NCBI GenBank assembly: GCA_951394405.1
Contig: OX596334.1
Coordinates: 4,154,001-4,218,000 of the forward strand
Reading direction: 5' to 3'
DNA: 64,000 bases
Source: Coprinellus micaceus
Taxonomy: Eukaryota; Basidiomycota; Agaricomycetes; Agaricales; Psathyrellaceae
Shown: in pieces, positions 22,570-35,238 of the stretch
How the letters are laid out: each line of letters opens with the position of its first letter
How positions within the stretch are numbered: the stretch's first letter is position 1
The notes under the pieces: model-generated
The model's input: only the letters and a program-made list of their open reading frames with translations
What the model was told of the DNA's origin: nothing
The model's database searches: none
Position numbers and translations under genes: made by a program

Positions 22570-23633
22570 ATAGGTTAGCCCGGGTTGTTAAGAGGGGGAT
22601 AGGCGGCGAGTTCCTCCCTCTTCGTGCGAAAGGCATGGAATGAATGGGAAGATTGGCAAAAACCGAGAAGATGGCTCGGCTGAGCTGTTGACCAGTATTG
22701 AGGAGGTTGGTGTCTGACCGAGGTATTGAAATGACCGGCTAGGTAGCAGATAACGGAGAATTGGGAGTCTCCTCGACGTTGTCGCCTTGACGGTGACACG
22801 AGGTGTGGGCTCTGCTCGACGGGAGAGATCTAACTGTTGTGAAGTGTCTCCCGACCCAAGCTAATGCGCGACCCCACCCTCGTCCCCAGCGATGTACTTC
22901 GACCTGTAACCTCAGAATAGCGTCGACCTCGAACTATGCAACGATCGCTAAGATTCTTCTCCTCGTTGGTGTGGGCGGTGCTGCCTCGACCTCGGCGTGG
23001 ATAGTGATCCATCTAATGAGGTAAATGGAGTCAGTAAACGGATACGAGGTGAATCGAAAACCTGGGGGAGCGCTGGGGGAGCAAGACGAAAGAGAATAGG
23101 GCAAAGACGAGGGACGATAAAGTGAGGTGAGTCGATACGCACGATAGAGGTGGACCTGCCGTCTATGACGTTGAACTGCCGCACCCTTCTTTCAGTATCC
23201 ATCTCCTCAAGGGGATGAGCCAGATGGGAGTCTCGAGGACGTGCAGAGATTCAGAAAGGCGAAGCTGGTTGCGTCCCGTTCAATGACAATTACTGAGAGG
23301 CAGGAGGTTCGAAAAGAGTCGTCGCCGTTGGAGAGGCCGATCCGCGCGAAGGGTAGGGGAAGTCGGTCACCGGAGGCGAGAAGGAATGAAGGGATACTAA
23401 CCTGGAGAAGAGAAAGAGTTTTCACAGGGGGATGTCATTTCTCCATGCTCTTGTCCGGCCTTCAAGCTCATGTGTGGACATTTGCGGGATGCACGCGGGA
23501 GAGAAACAGTGGGCCCGTATTTTTGGCGTGAGGAGGATGTTGTTCAACGACGTCGAGTGCTGTGCCGTCGGTGAAGTCGCGTTCATGACGGTCTTGACGA
23601 GGGGCATGATCGGTGGTAATTCGCGCTGGAATA
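22570..23633 (-). pseudogene. Unknown gene family delta, copy 1 (minus strand)
   Basis: This is related to 51.1-52.2 kb. The clearest exon end is KTLSLLQ followed by a GTTAGT donor near 23400 (counterpart KALTLLQ|GTGAGT near 51920). A further donor of GTGCGTAT type lies near 23140 (counterpart near 51650). A stretch near 22720-22800 (SCHRQGDNVEETPNSP) matches RYRHPQAGDDVDNSS in the other copy. Exon order agrees between the two. No domain recognised, and stops interrupt several stretches. Confidence 0.4.
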
Positions 23634-25200
23634 GGAAATGCCCCTGACGCTCTCTCTCGCTGCGACCACCACCACGAAACGAAGCTGCTCCACTCGTTCC
23701 GCCTCCACGCCCCTGGAGACTTTAAGGTAGGACTCTAGCCCAGCTAAGACGTTCTCCACCTGCCAACGCTGCCCCAACGACACGCTCCTTCCTTCCCTCA
23801 CGAACCCCAACACCACCAACACGACCGTACATGAACTGAGAACGCTGCTGTGGGATTCTCCTCGACCCTCGAAATCACTTCCTTTCTACGCGCCTAACCA
23901 CAACAGCTCCTGAAGGCGACTTCTTGAACGGGAGCCATATGAGTTCGGACAGAACATGAGGCACCTTGAAGCTGGGATGCACGCCTTTGAAGGTTCGTAC
24001 TCTCCCTTATGCCCCAGTCACACCCCTTTCTTCACGGTGGAACTCCTTATCATCTTTAAAACTCTGTCTAACCGATCCTTTACCTTCAGAGCTCTCAAAG
24101 AACCCTCAACCACACCGTCCTTCATCCCAACAGGAACCCACGCTCACCAGGATTATGGTCCATCCCATCGCCTAGGGAGTCTGCGACAGGGATAGCGCGT
24201 GGAGCATGTGTCACGGTTGGTCCCCTTGAACGGTCCGTACTTTCCGACCTCTCCTTTTTCTTCTCCCCCAATTCTTCCCCTTCCTCACGCATTCCACCCT
24301 ATCAAGCCCGATCCTTGGCCCGATCCTTCCACCCACCTTGAGCACCGAGCTCATCTCGTCAACATTCGCTGACTCTATCTACTTCATTAGATGGCTATCT
24401 GTTCTCGCCGACTCTGGAGACCACCTCCGATGCATGATTAAACTCATTCTCGGACTTTTAGTCGACCCTACTGCCAACAGGTTCGTTGAACTCGCGCTAA
24501 CGAGGCATTATGCTGCGGTGACGAGAATCAGGCTCAATACGCCTCCTGCATTGCGCAACACCTTTCCTGAAAGTTCCGCTCCATGGCCGGCATGGGCGAT
24601 GTCGAACGAGAGTGCTCCATAACGCTTCGTCGGGACGGTAAAGCACGAAACAGCGATGGTATATCTACCAACACCGAGCGATTCGTCTCAATGCACCGTC
24701 CAGATACCAACCTCGAGGTCTCACTCTGTAGTCTCAACCCGATCGTGTTCGCCGGCTCAGCATTCCCCCCTTATAGCCCCTGAAGGGAGCGAAGGCTAGC
24801 GCCCCACAGTTTCCCGCCCAAAGGCCGACATCCCGATTCGCCCGCTCACCATCATCGCTGGCTCTGGAGGACTCGGAGACCGATGTAAACCGTCCCCCTG
24901 GAACTTCGGTGTTCGCTCCGACACTGCTCTTTCCTCATGAACTCGTTCAACGCTGAACGTAGTTGGCAAAAAACGTGCGCTTCACATCCTACCCGCGTTC
25001 CGTACTTCCGATCCCCCTACACCGCAGGTCTGCTAAAGCCCATTCATTCTCTTACAGGTTCACTGCATGGAATGAGGATAGGCCAGGGAGCCCCATCTGA
25101 CACCCAGAAGCGGGTGTTCGCTGCGTGGAGTCGAGAACGGGACCCAACGCGACCGATGGTTCAGGACGCCTTCCTCGAGGTCAGTGCCTGCATTCAGTGA
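23634..25200 (+). pseudogene. Unknown gene family beta, copy 1
   Basis: This is one of three copies (also 46.1-47.7 and 52.2-53.6 kb). Shared structure: an exon ending in YEFGQNMRHLEAGMHAFE before a GTTCGT donor near 23992; an intron ending CTAACCGATCC...TTCAG near 24092; a second intron with GCTGAC and ATTAG acceptor near 24390; then exons with GMGDVERECSITLRRDGK and DTQKRVFAAWSRERD, the last before a GTCAGT donor near 25180. Against copy 2, the RRDGK exon differs mostly at third positions, so it was under selection. Premature stops occur in the middle exon. No known domain recognised. Confidence 0.5.
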
Positions 25201-27366
25201 AACTAGTGAAGTCGTGCTGAACTGAGCATCTAGCGCCTCCCAAACCGGCGTACCACGGGTCTCTGGTTTATCTCCTTATTATATAAACCCTCGATGACCC
25301 ACTTCCCGCGCTAGCCTATGGATCGTTTTCGTTTTGTGTCTACTACACGTACGTACATATGAACATACCCGACTGACATTCTTTCCTCCACCGTTCTACT
25401 TGACCCGCTTTTTATCCGCCGTTTACCTCAATACCATCATACTCTCACAGCAGCCCGCACTCACTCATTATGCGAATATTCTTCCATGGGGCTCACGTAG
25501 ATGCCCACCCCAGTCTCATTGCCCCACCCTTCTGCCTCTTCCTGCTTCACGTCGTTCAATACTCGCGTCCTTTTTCGACGGTGGCAGGACGCCTAATCGT
25601 CACCTCGATCGACCGCGGTATCGATAGGGTTGGAGGCAACGGTGGAGCAGAACGAGGGTTCCGATTCTTATTAGACGTGCTCCTCAGCCCGAGGTAGGTG
25701 ATAGGCGAAGGTCTAGCTCACGAGGAATCCACCGAACGTTGTCTTCCGACTTTCGCGATCTCCTTCGTCATCGGTTCTGCCCCACATAATGACGTTCGTG
25801 TCCCTACAGTTGTGCTGAGGTCAACAAAGTGGGCCTGCGGCACCTTGCGTAAAGTGGTCCTCGAGCGAACGGGATGAGGCGATGGAGAGGAAGGCGGAGG
25901 CGAGCATTTGGGGGAACGTGAAGGCGAGGTGACGAAACTGATACGGTATACCGAATGCTGGGGAGTTATGCTGGGCCTCCTGAACGGGCAACCGCGCGCG
26001 TTAAGGCGACAGGGAGCAGTGGGCGCTCGATTCGCTTGTTTGGAAAGGGGAGAGGAGAGTGGGAAGTGGAATGGGATAGCTCAATGATGGTGGCGGAAGA
26101 CCGAGCGATGAACCCTCTTGAGCCAAGGGGTATTGCCGGGGCGGGTAGTGGGAGTGAGGGTTTGGATTGGTGACCGCTGCGTGCCTATCTGCGTCCCGGT
26201 CCCACATCGCCGACAGCGCACCGAAGCTAAACTTGGTATCATCGTCGTCGGGCTGAGGTGAAAGTAGGACTACTCGATCCTTCGAACTTCTTCCCGCCTT
26301 CCTTCCAAGGCGGTTCGACGACTGAGGGGGTATCGCTTGCCGATTGCTGAGGCGCGTGCGAGGTGCCTACATATTTCACTCCAGGTGGTGGGGAGGTACT
26401 GAAGCTGTCGATGCGAGGAACCTGTTCAATGGATGCGGAGGCGGTGGTGTGCGTGCTTCACGGGCGAGAATAGACGGTCGTATAAACGATATGTTGCCGA
26501 TGGTAGGGCTGGTCGCTTTGGATTGGCGAGACTCGAGAATCAGTGGTGTGGTGCGCTGAGGTAATGTAATCGCCCCTAGGACGGTATTCGGAGGATCCCA
26601 AGTTTGAGTCGCCGGGGCAGTTGTGAGGTGAAATTTGGCGAACATGGTGAGGTGTCTGCCATGCCTGCGGCTTCTTGAGCCTTGATCGACCCCCGCCAGG
26701 AAAACCAGGCCCTGAAGGTAATCTGTTTGACTCTCCTTCAAAGTAGCCTTCGTTCTTGCTCGATGGTCGTAGAGCATTGCCACTTTTATGGGAGAGATAA
26801 GTAATCCGACGCTTCGGGACGTAGGCGGTCGCGAAAGGAGACGTATCGCTTCGTCCCATTTCCGCTACACGAAACAAGGGAGGAGTACCCGGATCCCCCG
26901 TTGAAGTGCTGGTGGAGGATGAAGAGGCGAGGGATAAAGCAGCGTCGTCTTGATGGGCAGTACACGCCGGGTCTCGAGGTCAGGTACGCAAGGAATGCAG
27001 CTGTTATACGAATAGGAAAGCGGGAAACTGCACCGAAGAAATTTAAACTCTCCCCGACCCCAGCGGAAGTCTCAGGTTGTCCATCCAAGGGCCAAATCGC
27101 TGAAGCTTGTTGATTCAGCCGTTGTGCGAACCATTCATGCGGAAGCCACGAGGGTGAAGGAACTGAAGACGTCGGGAGCTCGATGTAGGTTGATGTCCAG
27201 GAGGAAGCGAAGGTAGAAACGGAACAAATCTTGGGTCCGACAGGCGACTGCCCGTTTTGGGGAATTGTCCCCACGCGCCGGGCTGTGCAGCTGTGTTTAA
27301 GCGCCGACCTCTTTCCCTCTCAGTCTTATGCTCCCTGTTCCCTGACACCGACCGTCACCAAGAAGA
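25201..27366. other. Unassigned spacer upstream of NLR-B
   Basis: 25880-26170 is related to 17.7-18.1 kb. The minus strand near 26786-27274 is open for 162 residues; its N-terminal part (GTIPQNGQSP) echoes 1.9-2.1 kb. The last 110 bp before the NLR-B start include GGGGAATTGTCCCC (27259-27272), also found at 2009 and 32469. No gene can be closed. The final 300 bp presumably hold the NLR-B promoter, without a clear TATA box. Confidence 0.35.
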
Positions 27367-30300
27367 ATGTCCGCCAGATCTGACCAGAAGAAAAGGATGC
27401 ACCTTGGCGTTGGTGGCAGTGATCCTAGAAAGCGATCCAGATCGCGCAGTCCCTCATTGCAGGGCGTCTCTGTTCCCCTACCAGTGCCGGATGAGCGTTC
27501 AGGGTCGTCAGAGAATGCCCAGCTGCAAGAATCTGGGCGACAGTGTCATTCCTTCCCCGCACCTCACCTACCACCTACTATGGTTGTGGAAGACCGTTCG
27601 AGCCACCACCACGGGAATACTTGTGAGGTCTAATCGTCTCCTGTCCACAGGTCATTCTCACTTCCTGAACAGACAATACTTCAAACACTGTACATGGGAC
27701 TGCCAATTACATTGGGAGTGTGACGCGTTCAACCTTGGATGCGAACTCGGGTGAGCGTTGAAGCCTGAAGGACCGTAGGGACACGACCTAATCGACATAC
27801 GCTATGGAAGTGACGATCGAGCGGGCGTTTTTCATGTCCGAAAATGGTGAGTTCAAAGGCGCTGCTTGCCATGTAGATCTGATACTGAGGGTCTGCCAGA
27901 AGCAATCTTGCTTTGGGACAGCCTGCCTAAACAACGTGATCTCAGTGGCCAGCACAGCGAGTACTTGGAAGGAAGCCGTGAAGAGACTGTTCGGGACATC
28001 CTGGGCTGGGGTAAAGACCCCAAGTCGGAGCTCTCCCTCTTCATTCACGGAGCTGCGGGATTAGGAAAATCCACACTTGCCCGTTACCTCACTCATCGAC
28101 TTCACATAGCCGACCTTCTTGCCGCTTCCGTGTCCCTCAATGCCTTACCTAGCGATTCCCGAGGCCCGGAGAGTGTGGTGAAGATGATATCCCGGGAAAT
28201 TGGTGAAACTTATCCCGGCGCCATTCCCTCCATCTTGGAAGCTATCAAGTCGTGCAAAGGAGCACTGTTGGTGGACCACGTCGAAAAGTACATGATTGAG
28301 CCTGTACGATCCCTAGGCCTGTCTCATCCTCTTATCGTACTCTTCGATGCCATCGACGAGTGGGAATCCCATGCGGCCCTTCTCAAAGCACTTTCCTCCT
28401 TGGCTCCCACCCCTACTTCGGTCAAATTCATTTTTCTCGGCCGGTCCGACCCTCGAGCTCGGGGTTTCAAAGACATTTCGATTCACCCTTACCCTCTCCA
28501 ACCCGTACCAACGGCCATCATGGTACAATACCTCGAGAAGCAATTTGAGGACGTAAACTGGGAACACGGACAACGCCCAGCTCCATGGCGGATCACACAA
28601 CTTGCGGAGCTTGCGAACGGGCTATTCATTTGGGCGACTGTTGTGTGCTCCCTCCTACAGAAGAGGTTGAGCCGCTTGTCCCCCGAAGACATCCTTGACT
28701 CCATTCTTGCGGCGCGCCGAAGCCTCGGAGATAGTGAGCAGCTGGCGACTCTATATCACCAGGCGATAATGTGGCTCTTTCCGGATTGCGAGGACCGAGA
28801 CCTCTTTCGAGAGTACATGGGCGCCACGCTTGCCCTTCAAGAGCCTCTTCCAATCGCCGACTTTGCGGGACTGACCAACCTGCCTATTCGCGCGATTCAC
28901 AGCCTCCAACTCGAACTTAAAGCCTTGCAAATTCGTCAGGTCGGCAACTGCGAAGGGGATCCCACAGTTTATCCAGCCAGTGCACTTTGCCACCAGTCGT
29001 TTTTAGACTACCTGGAAAGTACCTCGACACCGCCGCACGTTGCCTTCCGTGTCCCACTGCTCGACGCGCATGCTCAATTAGCGCAATGTTGCCTCACTGT
29101 GCTGCCTCATTTCTTCCCCAGCTCTCATCCTATCGACCCCCTTCACCTTTCTCCCAAACACATGTACATTGTGAGATACCTTGCTACACACATCCACCGT
29201 GGAACCACGTCCGTCCGGTCAGGTTCGGCTGTTGGGTGGGAAGGGACAAGGGTCTGCAAACTGCTTCAGCAAATTGGGAGCAAAACCTTGTTCCAATGGG
29301 GTTCTCTGCTCATTTGCTTGGTGAAACCTGGGTCTGTGATGGAGGAAGGATGTTACGGGGATGGTGAGATGGGGAGGTTAATGCAGGACATTGCAGGTGT
29401 CCTTGGGCCAGACTCCCCGGAGGTCATACCATTGCAAGTAATACCCTGCTTGGAGGTGGCGGTCCGTCTCCAACCCGCAAGTGCGGGAATCTGGGATGAC
29501 CTGGGTTGGGCTTACTGTCAACTAGCAAAATACACCAAAGGCATCAATGCAGGAGACAAGGCCATATTAGCCCACCAAAATGCATTGGATATTGTAGAAG
29601 AATCTGGGAGTTCCAACCGAGCCTCTGCGCTGTTCTCGCTGGCAACTTCACTCCACACTCGCTTTGAGCTCATCGGGAATACTCGAGACCTAGATCGTTC
29701 GATATCACTCCACCAAGAGGCCCTAGCTCTGCGCCCTCCGGGTCATGCAGCTCGTGCAGATTCTCTGGGTAATTTGGCCATCGCGCTTGGATCCTCCTCA
29801 GAACTCGGAAACTCTATGGACAATATCAATGGAATAATTTGCCTAGAGAGAGAGGCTCTCAACCTGCGCCCACCTGGCCATGAGGGTCGTGGCCGCTGCC
29901 TCCGAAACCTTGCAACTTCGCTTCAGTCTCGTTCCAAGACGATGGCATCCACCGCCGACTCGGACGAGGCAGTTCAACTGTGCAGGGAAGCTCTCGAACT
30001 GTGTCCCCCTGGACATACAGACTGTGTTGCAGCTCTCAAAAGCCTTGCAATTTCACTTGAGTCTCGTTCCAAGATGACAGCATCCACCACCGACTTGGAT
30101 GAGGCAGTTCAACTGTGCAGGGAAGCGCTTGACCTGTGCCCGCCTGGACATGCAGATCATGCCACAGCTCTAGACGACCTTGCAGATTCACTTCAGTCTC
30201 GTTTCGAGACGACGTCATCCACCGCCGACTTGGACGAGGTGGTTCAACTGCGCAGGGAAGCACTTGAACTGTGCCCACCCGGACATGCAGATTGTGTCGC

Positions 30301-30883
30301 AGCTCTCCAAGACCTTGCCGCTTCCCTCTATTCTCGGTTTGAGACCACAGCGTCTGCTGCTGATATCGAGGAAAGTATCTCTCTGTGTCGGGAGGCGCTG
30401 GGGCACTGCCCACCGGGTCATACAGGCCGTGCCATGTCTCTCAACGAGCTGGCGTGGAGTCTCACCTTCCGGTATGAAGCCCAAGGACTCACACATGACC
30501 TTGAAGAGTCAATTTCTCTTGGGAAAGAGTTACTTTCCCTTCGCCAAGTTGGTCACCCTGACCGCTATAATGCTTTGGACACGCTAGCAAAGGCCCTCCA
30601 TTTCAAACCCGAGCACCTCGACGAAGCTCTCCAGCTGAGTAGGGAGTCGGTTTCTCTCACCGCACCAGGCCACGAACAATATTGGGAGATCCAGATGACC
30701 CTAATCACCATCCTCCTTCGCCACCACAAATCCTCAAGCTCTGTTGAGGAGTTCCAAGAAGCTATATCCATCTGTGAAGGGGCCCTCTTGCTATTCCCAC
30801 CAAATCACTTCCTTCGCCCCAAGCTCCTCCGCCTCCAAGCCAAATTGGCTGAGGCACCGTCCTCTTCTCCATCTCAACCCTGA
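27367..30883 (+). CDS. NLR-B: NACHT-TPR receptor (NACHT type 2, TPR type b)
   Basis: Exons 27367-27622, 27673-27750 and 27900-30883 (both introns phase 1) give 1,105 residues. The exon-3 start at 27900 (GTCTGCCAG|AA) was chosen because it makes the protein match NLR-D exactly at the junction (S-E-AILLWDSLPKQRD against S-D-ALLWEGLPRQRD). N-terminus: basic and Ser/Arg-rich, then HHHGNT and a 78-bp exon with HGTANYIGSVT. NACHT: Walker A GAAGLGKS at about 162-169, Walker B LIVLFDAIDEW at 256-266. A helical middle region follows, with no ankyrin exons. TPRs of 45 residues run from about 629 to the end (core DLDEAVQLCREALELCPPGH), with the tail shared with 3-452 and NLR-C. It is convergent with eL37 copy B. 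It appears intact. A cytosolic signal-transducing ATPase is the family expectation; ligand and effector are unknown. Confidence 0.9.
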
Positions 30884-31535
30884 ATCCCCATCCTCCGAGC
30901 CTTGCCTCCAGAATGATCTACGCCACGGACTTTGCTTCGCTTTCTCTCTGTTCGCTTATATGTATTCCTCTACTTCGTGCGCTTTGCTCTCCGTCGCTGT
31001 GTTTCCATCTTTCTCGCTTGTATACGTCGAACCCGGTCTGTCCTCACCTCCCCACGATCTCCTACTTACTGCCCCACTGCACGTTCCGCACCAGACCCCG
31101 ATTCACGATATGTCGTTACCCAGTCCCCGTCCTTACCTCCCCTTAATTTCCCACTATCTGTGCTTTCACCCCTTCGATACCCCCCTTCCTATGTTCCTGT
31201 CGTCAGTATGCATTTATTCTGCTCGCTCCCCGCCGCCGCCGCCGTACTGTTCCCGGATGATGCACGCTCTCGAGTCCCGAGTTTGTTTCTTGTATAGTAC
31301 TCCCCAGTCGAAGAGTGAAGCCCGACGAACGAATGAACGAACGAACGATGAATGATGAATGATAACGGATGCATAGACATCCATACGCATGTGGTTGTAT
31401 TTTGGCAGAGGAGGGTAAGGCATGGGACGGGTACATGAAGTCTGCGGTACGACAAAGAAACCAGGGGGTACGTGAAGTCTGCGACGGATGCGACGGTGCA
31501 ATGATGTGATGAAGAAGACGGGGTGAAGGGAGCGT
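30884..31535. other. Convergent 3' region, duplicate of 453-1104
   Basis: Same length as 453-1104 and nearly identical to it. No gene; it carries the GAAC/GAAT microsatellite copy. Confidence 0.7.
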
Positions 31536-32216
31536 TTACTCGGAGGTAGCCTTGGCTTTCTTGGTTGTGGAGGTGTTCTCCCTGGGGAGTAAGATTGGTT
31601 AGTTAGGGGCCAATCAAGAAGAGAGGAGGGGGAGAGGTAGGGATAAGGAGGTCGAGGGTAAAAGAGTGAAAGCACGTGGGAGAAAGGGAGGGAAGGCGAA
31701 CGATCAAAGCGAGGGTTCGAGGGATAGCGAGAGAGGAAATGAAAGCGAACGCGTAGAGATAGCAACGAAACCGATCACCCAATCCAAAAAGAAATCCACA
31801 TACCGGAACCCATTCTTGAACCTCCTAGACACATCCTTCAGGTACTGCATCCTGCCGGTGCCGGTGGTCTTGCGGCGCTTGGCGGATGGGAGGCCGCATC
31901 GGGCACAGGCTGTGGGTTTCGTTTGGGTGGGGGGAGAGGTGCATGGGGAGATAGGAGGGAGGGTTTTGCGAAGAGGGGAAAGGGAGGAGAGAGTGGGAGG
32001 GGTGCGTAGAGAGAGAGAGAAGAGGGAAGAATAGATCAATCGACGACCATGCGAGGGAGGAAGAAGGACGCACTCTTGTGTTGCTTGTGGAAAGCGCGGT
32101 TGGCAGCCGCAACACATGCAGAGGGTGTGGCCCTTAGTGTGGCTCTTACTGTATAACGATAGGTCGTATAAGGAGTTGGGCGTGGGTGGTGAAGACAAAC
32201 TCGAAGGCCGATAGTG
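31536..32216 (-). pseudogene. RPL37: eL37 (60S ribosomal protein L37) pseudogene, copy B
   Basis: Exons 31536-31581, 31804-31909 and 32074-32148, with a decayed exon 2 at about 32201-32216. It carries the same 33-bp exon-4 deletion and the same 4-bp exon-3 insertion as copy A, so both descend from one broken ancestor. It still has the AG acceptor before exon 3 that copy A lost. A 38-bp insertion (about 32231-32268) to its right is absent from copy A. Frame-shifted, so not a working ribosomal protein. Confidence 0.9.
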
Positions 32217-34836
32217 CGAACCCAGAACACGTACCGGGGCGTCCAAAACACTGCAGCCCACGACACCCAAGGTGCTCTTCCTTCTCATGGACTCTTCCTC
32301 CAAGAAAGCGGTGGTTATTGCGTCGGCCATTGTGCGCGAGCGATCCATGTGGGAGCCATGAGGGTGAAGGAGCTGGATACGTCGGTACAGGAGGTAGCGA
32401 GAGTTGTAGTGAGGGTAGAACGAAACCTCTTCAGTGGTCGACTCCAACAAATGGGTGACGACCCGTTTTGGGAAATTGTCCCCACACACCAGGAATAAGC
32501 GCCTTACCGCTCCAAGCCTCTCTTTGACTTCCACCACCACGGAGAAACTTCACGCGTCCACGATGAAGGATGCACGCCCGTCGCAACAGCCGGACCATAG
32601 TGTCCCATCCTCGTCCCTCACGTTGATTCGGGGTGCCCCTAGAAATCCAACCATGGACACGACGAACGCGGCGCACAACGCAGGCGAACGAAGTCACGGA
32701 TGACTCTGGGCTCTGAAACCACCATTCCCTCGTCGGCTAACTGTGGTGTTTCCACTCTCTGGCAACGTTCGACAGAAGGAAGGTAAAATTCAAGTCTGCA
32801 CGCGCCGTGCTGGATCGAGGTGAGTTGAATGTTACCCAGTCGCGGTACTACAAGCGGTAGTCTCTTCCTCCCCACTCATGCAGCCTTTCTAGAAGAACGT
32901 CTGCACCTAAGCTTTGTAAACGTTTTCCATACCTTTGAGAGGAAGGCCGACTCGCAGAGCCGTGTCCTTCGAGTGGACCAAGTGCTTCCTCCGACTCCCT
33001 CCCGCTGGCATCCCATTGATAACGCTTTAATCCACTCGATTCGCGCCCTATCTATGCAACAGCCGCAACCGCGCTCTTCATCTTTCCGGCGTGTTCAAGT
33101 TGCACCACTTCGATAACGGTTTACAGTCTCAATCCCCCGCATGGCTGCAAACAAACCCCCTCGACGGCCAAAGTCAAGGGTCGAAGCGCTCTCTGTATCT
33201 TCCCGCCCTCGTAAGGGTCCTCATTTGTCGGGACGAGAGCAAGCATGGAAGGGGCGGAAAACACGTTCCTATCACCTGCGATGCAAGGTACGCACCCCCT
33301 TCTCCCCACGTCCTCCGTTCGCCTTCGCTCATGATGCGTCTGGCTTAGATCCATGTGCTCACCCGACCTCCCGCTAAATCAAGCAAAGGTATACCATCTT
33401 CAACACCACCGCTTCGTCGTCGACTTCGGGAAGAGAATGGTCAGGCATCGTATTGCAACATCGGTCGGCCCCCCGTTTGCCGGGCAACCTCCTTCGAGCG
33501 CGTTCACTGCTCGATTCACCCCATCCGGCTGCCCATAATCTTCATCTCTCCCTGGTCTTCCCCTCCCCAATCCACCCGCAGCTCCATTCAAAGACGCGAC
33601 AGTTGAACCCCAGATACCTCAGCCAACACCTTCGCTCCCAACAGCCCCAATAGGTCGCCCTCATCTCCTCCATCCCCTTTCGACCTTCCTCTATGAAACT
33701 GGGCTCTCGACGGCCCTGTGGCTCGTTCAAAATGCGTGCCGAGTTCTGCTCGGACGTCTGAAGCACCGACGGGGGAGAGGTCCCGGCCTCCTCGGACCAC
33801 TCATCTCCTGTCCGAAATCAGGACGTTCGAATGCGTACCCAGGACGCGTCCAAATCCCCAAATCGCTCGATTCGACGGGGTTCTGCCGGCGACCGGAGCC
33901 CGTTGTCTCAAAACAGGATATTGCAGGTGTTGGAGCCTGAGTATGCTTTGTGATCGACTGTGGCTGAAGGCGACGATGGAGCAGGAACCCGATATTCCAA
34001 GGGAGTGTGCAAGAGGATCGAGTGGGTGGCGAGGGCGTGGGTGTAGCTGGTGGAAGAAGAAGCAGCAAGGGTATGAAGGTTGGTGGCCGACTCGAGGCTC
34101 GTGTGGTCGCCACCTCGGTATGAAAGGATTGCCGTCCCTGTCTCCCTTACCAGCCCTCCGTGGACAGCCGATACTTCCAACAGTAATTCCTCCGCACCAA
34201 GGACACCTTCACATCGTCGATGGGTATGTTCTCACTTAGGAGAAGGCCTGCACTCGATCAGGAGAGCAAGTTCCTCCCGCCCTCCTTAGGATACGCACGC
34301 CAGTCCAGAAACGAGAGGAAGTTCAAGGAGGTGAAACCCTTAAAGTGGGGAAAGAACGAAGGAAAATCGGCCAAGGGAGGACTTGAACCTGGAGTCTCCG
34401 GCAGTGGGGGGATGTCAGCGGGATAGGGAGGGGGAAGGGAAGGGAAGAGAAGAGGAACGGAGGTCGGGAGGAAAGGAGAGTTTCATGAAACGAGAGAGGT
34501 GGGGGGACAGCGGGAGAGCCTCGTCGCGGTGTACGACACAGAAGGATGGCGGGGTGCACAAAGGGGACAGTCGGTGAAAGGGGGGAGTGGGAGTTGGATG
34601 TGTCTCAGAGCCAGGATCACCAAGATAGAGGGGAAGAGCAACAGCAAGGTCAATCGAGGTGGCGGAAGGGAGAAACGAGCCCAGGTATCCGCAGGTCCAA
34701 TTTCCGTCGTCTTCGACTGCAGACGATGGTCGTGGTCAAGGGTAAAAATGGATTTCACATCCATGCGGAACTGGGTGGCTGGACGGCGGGTCGTCGGTTA
34801 CCGATCATCGGCGATCGGATTGGGAAACGCCCCTGA
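32217..34836 (+). pseudogene. Unknown gene family alpha, copy 3, with spacer
   Basis: This is the duplicate of 1.8-4.44 kb. Parts are nearly identical to copy 1 (2360-2510 against 32820-32970; 3540-4400 against 33960-34800), and others differ at more than one base in ten. A clean first exon is visible: ATG 33141, MAANKPPRRPKSRVEALSV, to a GTACGC donor at about 33287. Next comes a frame VYHLQHHRFVVDFGKR (about 33390). The end reads VVVKGKNGFHIHAELGG and GNAPE (34823-34836). Stops between these segments suggest it is inactive or has more introns than I can place. Confidence 0.45.
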
Positions 34837-35238
34837 AGTCCTAGGACTCATTCAGGGCCTTGAAGAGTGCATTGCTTTTGGGCAAGAGCCGCTGGCCCTG
34901 CATCCAGTCGACCACCCTAACCGCTCTGAGACCCTGGATACATTAGCGAGGGCCCTCCACTTCAAGACCGAGCACCTCGTCGAGGCTCTCCAGCTGAGTC
35001 AGGAGTCAGGTTCTCTCATCTCGCCAGGCCACCATGAATGTCGCCAGCATATGATGACCCTAGCCACCATCCTCCGCCGCTGCTACGAGTGCTCGGAGTT
35101 AATCGAAGAGCTCCAAGAAGCGGCTTCGTTTTGCGAAGAGGCCTTGTCAGAGTGCCCGCCGAATCACTGCGCCCCAAGCTCCTCAACCTCCGGGCCAAAT
35201 TGACGGAGGCACAGTCCTCATCTTCATCTCAGCCCTGA
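34837..35238 (+). pseudogene. Relic of an NLR TPR C-terminal tail, copy 2
   Basis: This copy is better preserved than 4437-4863. The frame continues from alpha copy 3 through ETLDTLARALHFKTEHLVEA and EELQEAASFCEEALSECPPN. A small deletion near 35166, inside NHxLRPKLL, shifts the frame. The true frame then resumes (LLNLRAKLTEAQSSSSSQP) to the TGA at 35236-35238. Only the last 130 codons of an NLR are present, fused behind an unrelated module. Confidence 0.75.

Noticed and set aside
27866..27899. Starting NLR-B exon 3 upstream at 27866, or splicing at TGTAG 27876
   Set aside because: The 27866 start is TTG, and the 27876 acceptor is out of phase with exon 2. Splicing at 27899 restores phase and reproduces the junction seen in NLR-D.
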